Origin: Lachnospiraceae bacterium
GTDB taxonomy: Bacteria; Bacillota; Clostridia; Oscillospirales; Ruminococcaceae
NCBI GenBank assembly: GCA_023664705.1
Contig: JAMPFE010000001.1
Location: 1-53,390, forward strand
Length of the DNA stretch: 53,390 bases
Reading direction: 5' to 3'
Translations under genes and position numbers: made by a program
Shown: one piece after another, positions 1 through 7,484 of the stretch
Numbering within the stretch: the first letter of the stretch is position 1
Layout: the number at the start of each line of letters is the position of its first letter
The notes under the pieces: generated by a model
What the model was told of the DNA's origin: nothing
Database searches by the model: none
The model's input: only the letters and a program-made list of their open reading frames with translations

Positions 1-169
1 GTATCTGCGATCTCATCTTTTCGGACACGGCAAGCCCCGCCGCGTCGTCGCCGGCACGGTTTATTCTGTAGCCGCTTGACAGCTTTTCGGATGACTTTTT
101 CAAGCCCGCAACGTTCGTTTTCAATTTGTTTCTCGCATTGAGCGAAGTTAAGTTGTGTTGGATGATCAT
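1..169 (-). CDS. Flagellin, N-terminal part (cut by window edge)
   Basis: The minus strand from an ATG at 169-167 reads MIIQHNLTSLNARNK, then NRAGDDAAGLAVSEKMRSQI, which is the strongly conserved N-terminal D0/D1 helix of bacterial flagellins (filament subunit, exported by the flagellar type III apparatus). AGAGG lies about 9 nt upstream of the ATG. Only 56 codons are in the window; the rest lies to the left. The upstream DNA (170-275) is a leader with no convincing promoter, and directly beyond it starts an invertible-looking segment with a recombinase gene. Expression therefore probably depends on that segment's orientation. The family call is firm; which flagellin paralogue it is cannot be told. 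Confidence 0.93.
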   Translation of the reverse strand, partial: MIIQHNLTSLNARNKLKTNVAGLKKSSEKLSSGYRINRAGDDAAGLAVSEKMRSQI

Positions 170-275
170 ATGACTTACCTCTTTGCATTTTCCAATGTAC
201 CATACAGCCGAAATTCGTGCTATACTACAGTTGGATATTTTTCACCGTCTGTGGGAACAACAAGATCGGCGTCGA

Positions 276-297
276 TTTTCGTTAAATACCGCATTTA
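276..297 (+). repeat. Left inverted repeat / recombination site (IRL)
   Basis: This 22-bp sequence is repeated perfectly, in inverted orientation, at 1625-1646. Its centre is TTAAATACCGCATTTA: two inverted half-sites around an asymmetric ACCGC spacer, the form expected of a tyrosine recombinase core site. It lies 107 bp upstream of the flagellin start codon. Confidence 0.88.
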
Positions 298-335
298 AAT
301 ACAACCCGAAAAAAACGCATAGCAAAAGGAAATTT

Positions 336-359
336 TCAAAACCGATACTGCTGTTTTGA
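336..359 (-). terminator. Weak hairpin after the recombinase gene
   Basis: TCAAAAC and GTTTTGA arms (7 bp) surround a 10-nt loop just beyond the recombinase stop codon. On the minus strand the tract that follows is AAATTTCCTTTT, so termination may be partial. It would limit read-through from the recombinase gene into flagellin in the present orientation. Confidence 0.4.
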
Positions 360-371
360 CACCGATTGACA

Positions 372-1463
372 CTAAAACAGCATACACATCTCGTTCATCA
401 GCCGCTGCTCATGAGCGAAATCGGGATGGACATACCGGCTCAAAGTGAGGTTTACGCTGCTGTGACCGAGAACGTTGGAGAGCGTTTTTATATCGAATCC
501 GTTCTGCATACAATTCGTGGCGAACGTGTGGCGCAGTTGGTGATAGTTGCGATACGAAACCCGAGCCATCGCCATAATCCTCTTGTATCTGTACTGCATA
601 ACTCGCGGTTCCGTTGCTTTTTCGCTTCCCGAAAGAATGTAGCAGTCTTTGTCCGCCTTGAATTTTTCAAAATATTCCATAAGAAAATCCGGAATGGATA
701 TGGCTCGACACGAGGTCGAGCTTTTCGGCGATGAAACAATAACCTTGGTCTTTCTGCTGCCCTCTGCGATGGCAATGCGCTGAACGGTTCTTCCAATACG
801 CAGCGTTCTGTTTTTGAAATCAACATCGTTCCAGCGCAGACCGCACAATTCGCCTATTCTGATTCCCATAAACAGCGAAATAAGAATACCAAACGAGGTA
901 AGATCAATGTGCTGTTTAAGGTACTCAACAAGCAAGCGCTGCTCGGAATCGGCAAGTTTGTTTTCTTGCCGTTTTTCGCATTTGGGCATAGAAATATTCT
1001 TAAACGACAAATCAAAGCGATATTCCTCTTGCGCGTATTTCAGCATCGTTTTGAATACGATGATAATATCCCGAACGTAGCTTGCGGACAGCCCTGTCGC
1101 AAGCTTTCGGTTTATGAACGCATTTATCTTTCCGGTGGATAATTCCGCACACGATACATCGCCGAATTCGGGCAGAATATGCTTTTCAAATTTCAGCTTG
1201 TAGTTGGCAAACGTGGATTCCTTAATGCGGTTGACAACAGCATTGAGCCACTCCTCATACACCGTTTTTACGGAAACGCTCTTGCCCGAAAGGAAACGCG
1301 ACGTGATCTCGTTGGCGATCCGCAGCTTTTCCTCAACTTCCTCGTAGGTCTTGCCGTAAATGCACTGGTAGATAGCCTTGCCGTTCTCATCGTAGCCGCT
1401 GATAAAGCGACCCATATACCTTCCGTCTTTGCGCTTTGTAATATGATCAATAATCTTCAGCAT
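372..1463 (-). CDS. Tyrosine recombinase (probable DNA invertase)
   Basis: This 363-residue phage-integrase-family protein has an N-terminal DNA-binding part (about 1-60), a SAM-like core-binding domain (about 62-150) and a C-terminal catalytic domain. All catalytic residues are visible: R202 in MGIRIGELCGLRW, K247 in SPKSST, H308 and R311 in HQLRHTFAT, H334 in LGHSS and the nucleophile Y344 in SRYVHP. The start ATG follows AAAGGAGA. The gene lies entirely between perfect 22-bp inverted repeats and points toward flagellin, so it probably inverts its own segment. Integrase or excisionase activity on a mobile element is the alternative, but there are no other mobile genes and the sites are inverted, not direct. 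Confidence 0.92.
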   Translation of the reverse strand: MLKIIDHITKRKDGRYMGRFISGYDENGKAIYQCIYGKTYEEVEEKLRIANEITSRFLSGKSVSVKTVYEEWLNAVVNRIKESTFANYKLKFEKHILPEFGDVSCAELSTGKINAFINRKLATGLSASYVRDIIIVFKTMLKYAQEEYRFDLSFKNISMPKCEKRQENKLADSEQRLLVEYLKQHIDLTSFGILISLFMGIRIGELCGLRWNDVDFKNRTLRIGRTVQRIAIAEGSRKTKVIVSSPKSSTSCRAISIPDFLMEYFEKFKADKDCYILSGSEKATEPRVMQYRYKRIMAMARVSYRNYHQLRHTFATNCMQNGFDIKTLSNVLGHSSVNLTLSRYVHPDFAHEQRLMNEMCMLF

Positions 1464-1553
1464 TTAGTTCTCCTTTCCGTTGTCGCATCTTGTCGAATAT
1501 GCACAAATATAGCCGCGCATTTTGTTAATTTTCACGAAAATCCGACGTTCCTC

Positions 1554-1582
1554 TTGATTTTGTAAGCTGTTTCAAATATAAT
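1554..1582 (+). promoter_or_regulatory. Outward promoter inside the invertible segment
   Basis: TTGATT (1554-1559), a 17-bp spacer and a perfect TATAAT (1577-1582) form a good sigma-A promoter reading rightward across the right inverted repeat. In the present orientation it runs into the terminator at 1643-1687. After inversion it would read into the flagellin leader with a 5' UTR of roughly 160 nt. Confidence 0.75.
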
Positions 1583-1624
1583 AAGAAGGGGTGTAGTCTT
1601 TTTTGACAATAACACGTATTTCGC

Positions 1625-1646
1625 TAAATGCGGTATTTAACGAAAA
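1625..1646 (-). repeat. Right inverted repeat / recombination site (IRR)
   Basis: Exact reverse complement of 276-297. The half-sites are CGYTAAAT-like on both sides of the 5-bp spacer. The last four A residues also form the base of the 5' arm of the adjoining terminator. Confidence 0.88.
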
Positions 1647-1687
1647 GCCGAAAACAAGCGCAAGCCTGATTTCGGCTTTTGCTTTTT
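1643..1687 (+). terminator. Intrinsic terminator next to the right inverted repeat
   Basis: An 11-bp stem, AAAAGCCGAAA (1643-1653) with TTTCGGCTTTT (1670-1680), is followed by GCTTTTT. It sits exactly where transcripts from the outward promoter of the invertible segment arrive in the present orientation. Confidence 0.85.
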
Positions 1688-2041
1688 AACACACATTTTG
1701 AATTTTGTATAAGCGGACAGAATTTTGTCCTTCACTTATAGAACAAAAATCCGCCAAATCGTCAGCCTATTTTCGACAGTTCAGCAAAATTTTTTCCGCA
1801 ATTATTAATCTCAGAATCTCGCCCTCTACCCATAGGAAAAAAATCGGTGATTTTTACGGTCAATTTTCTCAAAAAAATTTTAAATTTGTAGATTATAACG
1901 AATTAGCTCAGCTAACAAATATGCGTTTTGTGCCGAATAACTAACCAAGTTTGCAAGTGCCGCAATAGCGACAATATTTGAAGCATACTGGGCATGTTTT
2001 CGGGCTTAAAACAGATCGGACTAAAAAAGGTAATAAAAATA

Positions 2042-2077
2042 GCCCCGTACCTCAAACATACAGTCCGAGTACGGGGC
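2042..2077 (-). terminator. Hairpin, terminator-like on the minus strand
   Basis: GCCCCGTAC (2042-2050) pairs with GTACGGGGC (2069-2077). On the minus strand it is followed by TATTTTTATTACC, so it would end a leftward transcript, perhaps one starting near the TATAATG next to the TA tract. No gene could be assigned to such a transcript. Confidence 0.5.
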
Positions 2078-2152
2078 AGATATTCTTATTCAATTTTTCT
2101 CAAAAGCTATTCCGAACGGAATTTCACCTCCCGCTCGGCTTTTCGTATACAT

Positions 2153-2174
2153 TATATATATATATATATATATA
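2153..2174. repeat. (TA)11 dinucleotide tract
   Basis: Eleven uninterrupted TA units. Tracts like this slip during replication and could alter promoter spacing. Here the nearest promoter-like sequence is TATAATG on the minus strand, with no recognisable gene downstream. Confidence 0.9.
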
Positions 2175-2211
2175 TTATAGGTACGGAAACATGAAATCAC
2201 TCTAAACAAAA

Positions 2212-2246
2212 CAAGCCCCCGCTGCCTTGACAGCAACGGGGGCTTG
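2212..2246. terminator. Strong GC hairpin
   Basis: CAAGCCCCCG (2212-2221) pairs with CGGGGGCTTG (2237-2246). The minus-strand side is followed by TTTTGTTT, so it looks like a terminator for leftward transcription. No leftward gene is visible upstream of it. Confidence 0.55.
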
Positions 2247-2337
2247 CTTATGATCCGTCGATTGTCTGTCTGTAACGATTTGGAAAACTTCTGTATCGCT
2301 ACCCGCCTTTACGGGGAGCGCGTTACATATTTGCCCC

Positions 2338-2366
2338 TTGACAAATCGAGCGGGATTTTGTATAAA
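2338..2366 (+). promoter_or_regulatory. Promoter P1 of the ABC/ECF operon
   Basis: TTGACA (2338-2343), 17 bp, TATAAA (2361-2366). An inverted repeat lies 11 bp downstream of the -10, suggesting repression. Confidence 0.75.
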
Positions 2367-2377
2367 TCGACAATAAG

Positions 2378-2393
2378 GTTAGAAAACGCTAAC
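2378..2393 (+). promoter_or_regulatory. Operator-like dyad 1, GTTAG-N6-CTAAC
   Basis: GTTAGaaaacgCTAAC lies over the expected start site of P1. The same GTTAG-N6-CTAAC arrangement recurs at 2477-2492. Its arms resemble half-sites of DtxR/IdeR-type iron boxes (TTAG...CTAA), but the spacing differs, so the regulator is unknown. Confidence 0.6.
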
Positions 2394-2444
2394 TTCGGTT
2401 TGGCTATTTTTCATAAATCCCGAGCCATTCGTGGAAATACCGTA

Positions 2445-2473
2445 TTGACAAATCGCGAAGAAAGGTCTATAAT
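2445..2473 (+). promoter_or_regulatory. Promoter P2 of the ABC/ECF operon (perfect consensus)
   Basis: TTGACA (2445-2450), exactly 17 bp, TATAAT (2468-2473). It is followed after 3 bp by the second dyad. Such a consensus promoter is usually held down by a repressor. Confidence 0.88.
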
Positions 2474-2476
2474 ATA

Positions 2477-2492
2477 GTTAGCTTTTACTAAC
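2477..2492 (+). promoter_or_regulatory. Operator-like dyad 2, GTTAG-N6-CTAAC
   Basis: GTTAGcttttaCTAAC covers the transcription start of P2 and matches dyad 1 in both arms and spacing. Confidence 0.65.
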
Positions 2493-2514
2493 CAACCGAG
2501 GGGAGCTGCGCCTT

Positions 2515-4254
2515 ATGATGATAAATAAACGGCTGATAGGAACGGTCGACGAAAGCAAAAAATACATCGCGGGAAACGTGATCCTGCAGTGGTGCTCTCT
2601 TGCGGCGAACATCGCGATGATGACGGGCATTACATACCTGTTGCAGGGGCTTTTCCAAAAAACGGCGGACGCGAAGAGCGTCGCGGTGACGGCGGCGGTC
2701 GCCTTGGCAGCCGTGATAATCCGCTTCGCGTGCACGATAGGCTCTTCGCGGATGGGGTATCTGTCCTCGAAAGCAGTGAAAAAGACGCTCCGCGAGAAGA
2801 TTTATTCCAAGCTGCTGAAGCTCGGCGCATCCTACAGCGAACGGGTGAAAACCTCGGAGGTGGTGCAGGTCGCCGTGGAGGGCGTCGACCAGCTGGAGAC
2901 GTATTTCGGCGCGTATCTGCCGCAGTTTTTCTACGCGATGATAGCGCCGCTGACGCTGTTCGTGTACCTCTGCTTCGTGAACTTTCCCTCTGCGATAGTG
3001 CTGCTCGTTTGCGTGCCGCTGATACCCGTCACGATAGCCGCCGTGCAGACGTGGGCGAAAAAGCTGCTTTCCAAATACTGGGGGCAGTACACGGCGCTCG
3101 GCGATACGTTCCTTGAGAATTTGCAGGGGCTAACAACGCTGAAAATATACCAAGCGGACGATTTCAAGCACCGCGAAATGAACGTCGAGGCGGAAAAGTT
3201 CCGCAAAATCACAATGAAGGTGCTCACCATGCAGCTCAATTCCATAACGATAATGGACCTGATAGCCTACGGCGGCGCAGCTGTCGGCGTCATCATGGCG
3301 GCGACGCAGTACGCGGGCGGGCACGTCTCGCTCGCGGGGTGTCTGCTGATAATCCTGCTGGCGGCGGATTTCTTTATCCCGATGCGGCAGCTCGGGTCGT
3401 TCTTCCACATAGCCATGAACGGTATGGCGGCGAGCGACAAGATTTTCCGCCTGCTCGATCTGCCCGAGAGCGGGGAAAAAACGGCTGCCGTTCCCGAGGA
3501 CTGCACGATAGTCTGCGGCGGGCTGCGGTTCTCCTACGAGGAGGACAGGGAGATACTGCACGGCGTGGATATGCGCTTCCCGAGGGGCTCCTTTACCTCG
3601 ATAGTCGGCGAATCGGGCTGCGGAAAATCCACCGTCGCGTCGATTTTAATGGGACGAAATAAGGGCTATTCGGGTTCGGTTTCCGTTGGTGACATTGAAT
3701 TGTCGGAGCTCAGCGAGGCGAGCCTTATGAAGAGCTTCACCTACATAAGCCATCAAAGCTATCTGTTTAAGGGAACGGTCCGCGATAATCTGCTTATGGG
3801 CAAGCCCGAGGCTTCCGACGACGAGCTGTGGGCGGTTCTGGGGCGCGCTAATCTCGCGGACTTTCTCAAAAGCGAAAACGGGCTTGACACGCTCCTCGCC
3901 GAAAAGGCGGGCAACCTTTCGGGCGGGCAGTGCCAGCGGCTGGCGCTGGCGAGAGCGCTGCTGCATGACAGCCCCGTGTACATCTTCGACGAGGCGACCT
4001 CCAACATCGACGTGGAGAGCGAAAACGACATTATGCGGGAAATTCACGAGCTGGCGAAAACAAAAACTGTCATTCTCATTTCTCACCGTCTCGCGAATGT
4101 TACCGCCTCCGACAACATTTACGTAATGGAAAACGGAGCAATTTCGGAATGCGGAACTCACGAAAAATTGCTCGCGGAGAACGGCGGCTACGCAAAGCTT
4201 TGGAACGCGCAGCAGAGCCTTGAAAACTACGGAAAGGAGGACGCGGACGCATGA
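2515..4254 (+). CDS. ABC transporter, fused membrane and ATPase domains (first of a pair)
   Basis: A 579-residue half-transporter of the exporter fold: about six membrane helices in residues 20-300, then an ATPase domain with Walker A GESGCGKST (near 366), signature LSGGQ (near 467), Walker B VYIFDEAT and the switch histidine in LISHR. GAGGGGAG precedes the ATG. Its stop overlaps the next start (ATGA), so the two ABC proteins probably form a heterodimer. The pair resembles CydDC and YbtPQ/IrtAB-type systems. The adjacent ECF transporter and the dyad-controlled promoters make uptake of a small metal-binding compound my preferred guess, but the substrate is not readable from sequence. Confidence 0.9.
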   Translation: MMINKRLIGTVDESKKYIAGNVILQWCSLAANIAMMTGITYLLQGLFQKTADAKSVAVTAAVALAAVIIRFACTIGSSRMGYLSSKAVKKTLREKIYSKLLKLGASYSERVKTSEVVQVAVEGVDQLETYFGAYLPQFFYAMIAPLTLFVYLCFVNFPSAIVLLVCVPLIPVTIAAVQTWAKKLLSKYWGQYTALGDTFLENLQGLTTLKIYQADDFKHREMNVEAEKFRKITMKVLTMQLNSITIMDLIAYGGAAVGVIMAATQYAGGHVSLAGCLLIILLAADFFIPMRQLGSFFHIAMNGMAASDKIFRLLDLPESGEKTAAVPEDCTIVCGGLRFSYEEDREILHGVDMRFPRGSFTSIVGESGCGKSTVASILMGRNKGYSGSVSVGDIELSELSEASLMKSFTYISHQSYLFKGTVRDNLLMGKPEASDDELWAVLGRANLADFLKSENGLDTLLAEKAGNLSGGQCQRLALARALLHDSPVYIFDEATSNIDVESENDIMREIHELAKTKTVILISHRLANVTASDNIYVMENGAISECGTHEKLLAENGGYAKLWNAQQSLENYGKEDADA

Positions 4255-5909
4255 AAAGAAGAAACGGATTTACCGTAATGGCGCGGCTTATCGGGCTTGT
4301 AAAGCCGCTTGCGGGATTTATGGTCTTGGCGATTTTTATGGGACTTATCGGGCATTTGTGCGCCGCGTTCATCACGATCTTCGGCGGCTATGCCGTGCTG
4401 AATTTACTGGAATTTGACGTGCCGTTTACACTTACCGCGCTGTTTGTTTCGGTCGGCGTGTTCGCGCTCGTTCGCGGCGTTCTGCGCTACGCGGAGCAGG
4501 GCTGCAACCACTTCATCGCGTTTAAGCTGCTGGCGCTTATACGCGACAAGGTGTTCGCGGCGCTGCGGAAGCTCTGTCCCGCGAAGCTCGAGGGGCGCGA
4601 CAAGGGCGACCTCATCGCGGTCATCACCTCGGATATCGAGCTGCTGGAGGTGTTCTACGCGCACACCATTTCCCCCGCGGCGATAGCGCTGCTGTTCACG
4701 ATAATACTGTGCCTGTTCATCGGGAGCTTCCACCCCGGCTTGGGGGTTCCGGCGCTTTGCGCGTACTTGACCGTGGGGATAATTATTCCCATGATAACCT
4801 CAAAACTCAGCGGCGACGACGGCATGAAATTCCGCACCAAATCGGGCGATCTGAGCGGTTTCGTGCTCGACAGCCTGCGCGGACTGCCCGAGACGATACA
4901 GTACGGTCGGGGCGAAAAGCGCCTTGCCGAGATGAACGCGAAAACCGACGCGCTCTCCGCGGACGAGGCGCGGCTGAAGCGCACCTCGGGGCGAAATATG
5001 GCGGTCACGAACACGGTCATTCTCGTTTTCGATCTGGCGATGCTGTTCGCGTCGGCAATGCTGTACCAAAACGGCGCCGTGGATTTTTCGGGGCTGCTGA
5101 TACCGACGCTCGCGCTGATGAGCTCGTTCGGACCGTGCGTGGCGCTGGCGAACCTCGGCAGCACGCTGCAAAACACGTTTGCGGCGGGCAACCGCGTGCT
5201 GGATATCCTCGATGAAACGCCCGTCGTAAACGAGGTGAGCGGAAAGCCCGCGGTACAATTCGGCGGCGCGTCCGCGGAGAACGTGACGTTCGCTTACGGC
5301 TCGGAGACCATTCTCGACGGCGTTTCCCTCAAGATCCCCGAGGGGACGATTGTCGGCATAGTCGGGCGCAGCGGAAGCGGAAAATCCACGCTGTTAAAGC
5401 TGTTTATGCGCTTTTGGAACGTGCAAAAGGGCGCAGTGAAAATTTCGGGCACGGACGTTTCCGGGATAAATACGGCAAATCTGCGCGATATGGAGAGCTT
5501 CGTCACGCAGGAAACGCATCTGTTCCACGACAGCATCAAAAACAATCTGCGCGTTGCGAAGCTCGACGCTACCGACGAGGAAATTGAAGCTGCGTGCAAA
5601 AAAGCGTCCGTGCACGATTTTATTATGAGCCTGCCTCGGGGGTACGACACTCCCGTCGGGGAGCTCGGAGATACGCTCTCGGGCGGCGAGAGACAGAGGA
5701 TAGGCTTGGCGAGGGCGTTTCTGCACGGCGCGCCGCTTATGCTGCTCGACGAGCCGACAAGCAATCTCGACAGCCTGAACGAGGCGGTCATCTTGAAGTC
5801 GCTCTGCGAGGAGCGCGAAAACAAAACGGTGGTGCTGGTGTCGCACCGCAAGTCGACCATGCGCGTTGCCGATACCGTTTATTCCGTGGAGCACGGGAGG
5901 ATGAGCTGA
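4251..5909 (+). CDS. ABC transporter, fused membrane and ATPase domains (second of a pair)
   Basis: This 552-residue partner of the preceding gene starts in a 4-bp ATGA overlap. Membrane domain in residues 15-300; ATPase with Walker A GRSGSGKST (near 373), signature LSGGERQR (near 474), Walker B LMLLDEPTS and VLVSHR. Both ATP sites of the predicted heterodimer look intact. The stop overlaps the next gene as TGATG. Same functional uncertainty as for its partner. Confidence 0.9.
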   Translation: MKRRNGFTVMARLIGLVKPLAGFMVLAIFMGLIGHLCAAFITIFGGYAVLNLLEFDVPFTLTALFVSVGVFALVRGVLRYAEQGCNHFIAFKLLALIRDKVFAALRKLCPAKLEGRDKGDLIAVITSDIELLEVFYAHTISPAAIALLFTIILCLFIGSFHPGLGVPALCAYLTVGIIIPMITSKLSGDDGMKFRTKSGDLSGFVLDSLRGLPETIQYGRGEKRLAEMNAKTDALSADEARLKRTSGRNMAVTNTVILVFDLAMLFASAMLYQNGAVDFSGLLIPTLALMSSFGPCVALANLGSTLQNTFAAGNRVLDILDETPVVNEVSGKPAVQFGGASAENVTFAYGSETILDGVSLKIPEGTIVGIVGRSGSGKSTLLKLFMRFWNVQKGAVKISGTDVSGINTANLRDMESFVTQETHLFHDSIKNNLRVAKLDATDEEIEAACKKASVHDFIMSLPRGYDTPVGELGDTLSGGERQRIGLARAFLHGAPLMLLDEPTSNLDSLNEAVILKSLCEERENKTVVLVSHRKSTMRVADTVYSVEHGRMS

Positions 5910-6247
5910 TGAAAGACATAGAAACGAAGCGCGAGCGGGAAAAGGAAATGGTCTCGATGATGATAGCGCTGTATTGCAGGCGAAACCACAAGGCGGGCGG
6001 GCTTTGCCCCGACTGCGCCGCGCTTGACGAGTACGCGCGGTCGCGCAGCGACAAATGCCCGTTTATGGAGACGAAAACCTTTTGCTTCAACTGCCCCGTG
6101 CACTGCTACAAGCCCGAAATGCGCGAGAAGATACGCGCGGTAATGCGGTTTTCGGGACCTCGTATGATTTTTCATCACCCTGCCGCGGCTGTGCGGCACG
6201 TTATCGAAATGAAGAAAGAAAAAAGGAAATTGGAGACAAGCAAATGA
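5909..6247 (+). CDS. YgbA-like cysteine-rich protein (nitrous oxide-stimulated promoter family)
   Basis: A 112-residue protein beginning MKDIETKREREKEMVSMM, with GGGAGG 8 nt before its ATG. It has a cysteine-rich centre (CPDC, KCPF, FCFNCPVHCY) and the family end motif RFSGPRMIFHHP. E. coli YgbA belongs to the NsrR (nitric oxide) regulon and is linked to iron-sulfur or iron stress; the biochemical role is unclear. Its place inside this operon, overlapping the ABC and ECF genes by a few bases, supports a metal or redox theme. A longer frame opens upstream at 5594 but would run through the ABC gene, so the start at 5909 is chosen. Confidence 0.85.
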   Translation: MKDIETKREREKEMVSMMIALYCRRNHKAGGLCPDCAALDEYARSRSDKCPFMETKTFCFNCPVHCYKPEMREKIRAVMRFSGPRMIFHHPAAAVRHVIEMKKEKRKLETSK

Positions 6248-6807
6248 AAAACACGGTATTTGAGAAATTCAAGATAAAGGACGTCGTATTTCTCGCCATT
6301 ATCGCGGCGGTAACGCTTTGCACCTGCGCGGTAATGCCGCTGGTGGCGAGCCTGCAAACGACCGTATTCGGCATCGCGCAGGTCGTAACGAGCCTTCAGA
6401 TCGCCGTGTTTTTCTCGATAGGGCTGATGAAGGTGCGGAAGGTCGGGTCGCTGCTCATTATGTCCGTGCTTATGGGTCTGTTTGAACTGATGATGGCGCC
6501 CGCGATGTTCTTTTCCAACGTGATAATCGGCGTGCTGCTGGAGCTGTTCGCGATCGGCGTGTTCCGCGGCTACAAGTCCGACAAAGCGGTTTTTGTGACC
6601 GTAATGCTGTTTAATCCGCTGTCGCTGCCGTTCAACGTGCTGTACAACTATCTGTTCGGCAGGGAAGCGATGGTCGCGGTGCTGACGCTTACGCCGTGGC
6701 TGACGGTCGTGATGTCGCTGGCGGTCGTCGCTATCAGCGCGCTCGGCGCGTTTATCGGCATTAAAATCTCAAGGGAGCTTCAAAAATCGGGAGTGATGAA
6801 AAAATGA
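6244..6807 (+). CDS. ECF transporter S component, MptD-like
   Basis: A 187-residue integral membrane protein with about five or six helices, matching MptD-family substrate-binding (S) subunits of energy-coupling-factor transporters. The start ATG at 6244 overlaps the preceding stop (ATGA) and has GGAG about 10 nt upstream. T and A subunits follow directly, so this is a dedicated (group I type) ECF system. The substrate is unknown; MptD-like subunits are often found beside siderophore-type ABC pairs. Confidence 0.85.
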   Translation: MKNTVFEKFKIKDVVFLAIIAAVTLCTCAVMPLVASLQTTVFGIAQVVTSLQIAVFFSIGLMKVRKVGSLLIMSVLMGLFELMMAPAMFFSNVIIGVLLELFAIGVFRGYKSDKAVFVTVMLFNPLSLPFNVLYNYLFGREAMVAVLTLTPWLTVVMSLAVVAISALGAFIGIKISRELQKSGVMKK

Positions 6808-7484
6808 GCGAGGCGTTACGTGCAAAACGGCAGTTGTACCCTCTTATCGGGATAATTTCCGCCGTTGTCATTATGATTTTCGGGCTTATCACCGCGAAAA
6901 GCGAAGCATGCATTTTCTACCTCGCCGCGGTATGGCTGCTGCTGCTCGTTTTCGGGTACTGGCGCTCCTGTATAACGGTGCTTCCCGTGGCGGCGGTGAT
7001 GTGCGCGGTGCTTGCGGGAATTACATACGCCATTTCAAGGGATATTTCCCAAACGCTGGCGGCGGTCAACCGTATTCTTGCGGTATGCATCGCAGTTATC
7101 CCAGGGCTTGGCATGCAGCCCGTGAACCTCGTGCGCAATTTTTCCGCGCTGAAAATGCCGCGAATGCTGACGCTCGGAATGATGATAACGCTGAACTTTT
7201 TTCCGCTGCTCGGTCTGGAGGTCTCCCGCGTGCGCGAGGCGATGAAAACGCGCGGCGCAGGCAGCCTATTGCAGCCGCAGGTGTTTTACCGCGCGTTTCT
7301 GCTGCCGCTGGTGGTGCGGCTGGTGAACATTTCCGATACCCTGTCGCTCTCGGTGGAAACGCGCGGATTTTCCGCGGAAAACGGCGCGGAGTACTCCGTT
7401 TACAAAACAGTGCGGCTGAGCCCCGTCGACTGCGTTTGCTTCGCGGTTCTCGTGATTTTGTCCGCAGCGGTGGTGATCATATGA
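6804..7484 (+). CDS. ECF transporter T component
   Basis: A 226-residue membrane protein. It carries the two coupling motifs typical of EcfT proteins, KTRG (in REAMKTRGAGS) and ETRG (in LSVETRGFS), which dock onto the ATPase. Both ends overlap neighbours by ATGA, so the S, T and A subunits are translationally coupled. Confidence 0.88.
   Translation: MSEALRAKRQLYPLIGIISAVVIMIFGLITAKSEACIFYLAAVWLLLLVFGYWRSCITVLPVAAVMCAVLAGITYAISRDISQTLAAVNRILAVCIAVIPGLGMQPVNLVRNFSALKMPRMLTLGMMITLNFFPLLGLEVSRVREAMKTRGAGSLLQPQVFYRAFLLPLVVRLVNISDTLSLSVETRGFSAENGAEYSVYKTVRLSPVDCVCFAVLVILSAAVVII

Larger units (their letters stand above)
276..1646. other. Predicted invertible DNA segment carrying its own tyrosine recombinase
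   Basis: Perfect 22-bp inverted repeats bound a 1371-bp segment containing one gene, a tyrosine recombinase, plus a promoter at the right end pointing outward. Sites in inverted orientation lead to inversion, not excision, on recombination within one molecule. Inversion would move the promoter at 1554-1582 to a position reading into flagellin. The plan resembles Salmonella hin/hix, which uses a serine recombinase. The structure is seen directly; switching is inferred. Confidence 0.8.
1688..2337. other. Gene-free stretch with hairpins and a (TA)11 tract
   Basis: I see no convincing gene here. It holds an AT-rich part (1690-1990) with a small TTAGCT-C-AGCTAA palindrome near 1905, a hairpin at 2042-2077, a (TA)11 tract and a second GC hairpin at 2212-2246. 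The minus strand around 2130 has a GGGAGGTGAA Shine-Dalgarno-like site with no good reading frame behind it. Possibly the remains of a small toxin or small-RNA module. Confidence 0.5.

Noticed and set aside
263..289. GCCGATCT on the minus strand, close to the sigma-28 (flagellar) -10 GCCGATAT, upstream of flagellin
   Set aside because: No TAAA-type -35 lies 14-16 bp upstream; the corresponding bases are GTAT inside the inverted repeat. It may be chance, though a mapped 5' end would decide.
276..1646. Reading the 22-bp repeats as attL/attR of an integrated element
   Set aside because: att sites of an excisable element are direct repeats; these are inverted, and no cargo genes other than the recombinase are present.
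1705..2205. Small plus-strand open frames between the switch and the ABC operon
   Set aside because: Low-complexity, AT-rich, no ribosome sites, crossing hairpins and the TA tract.
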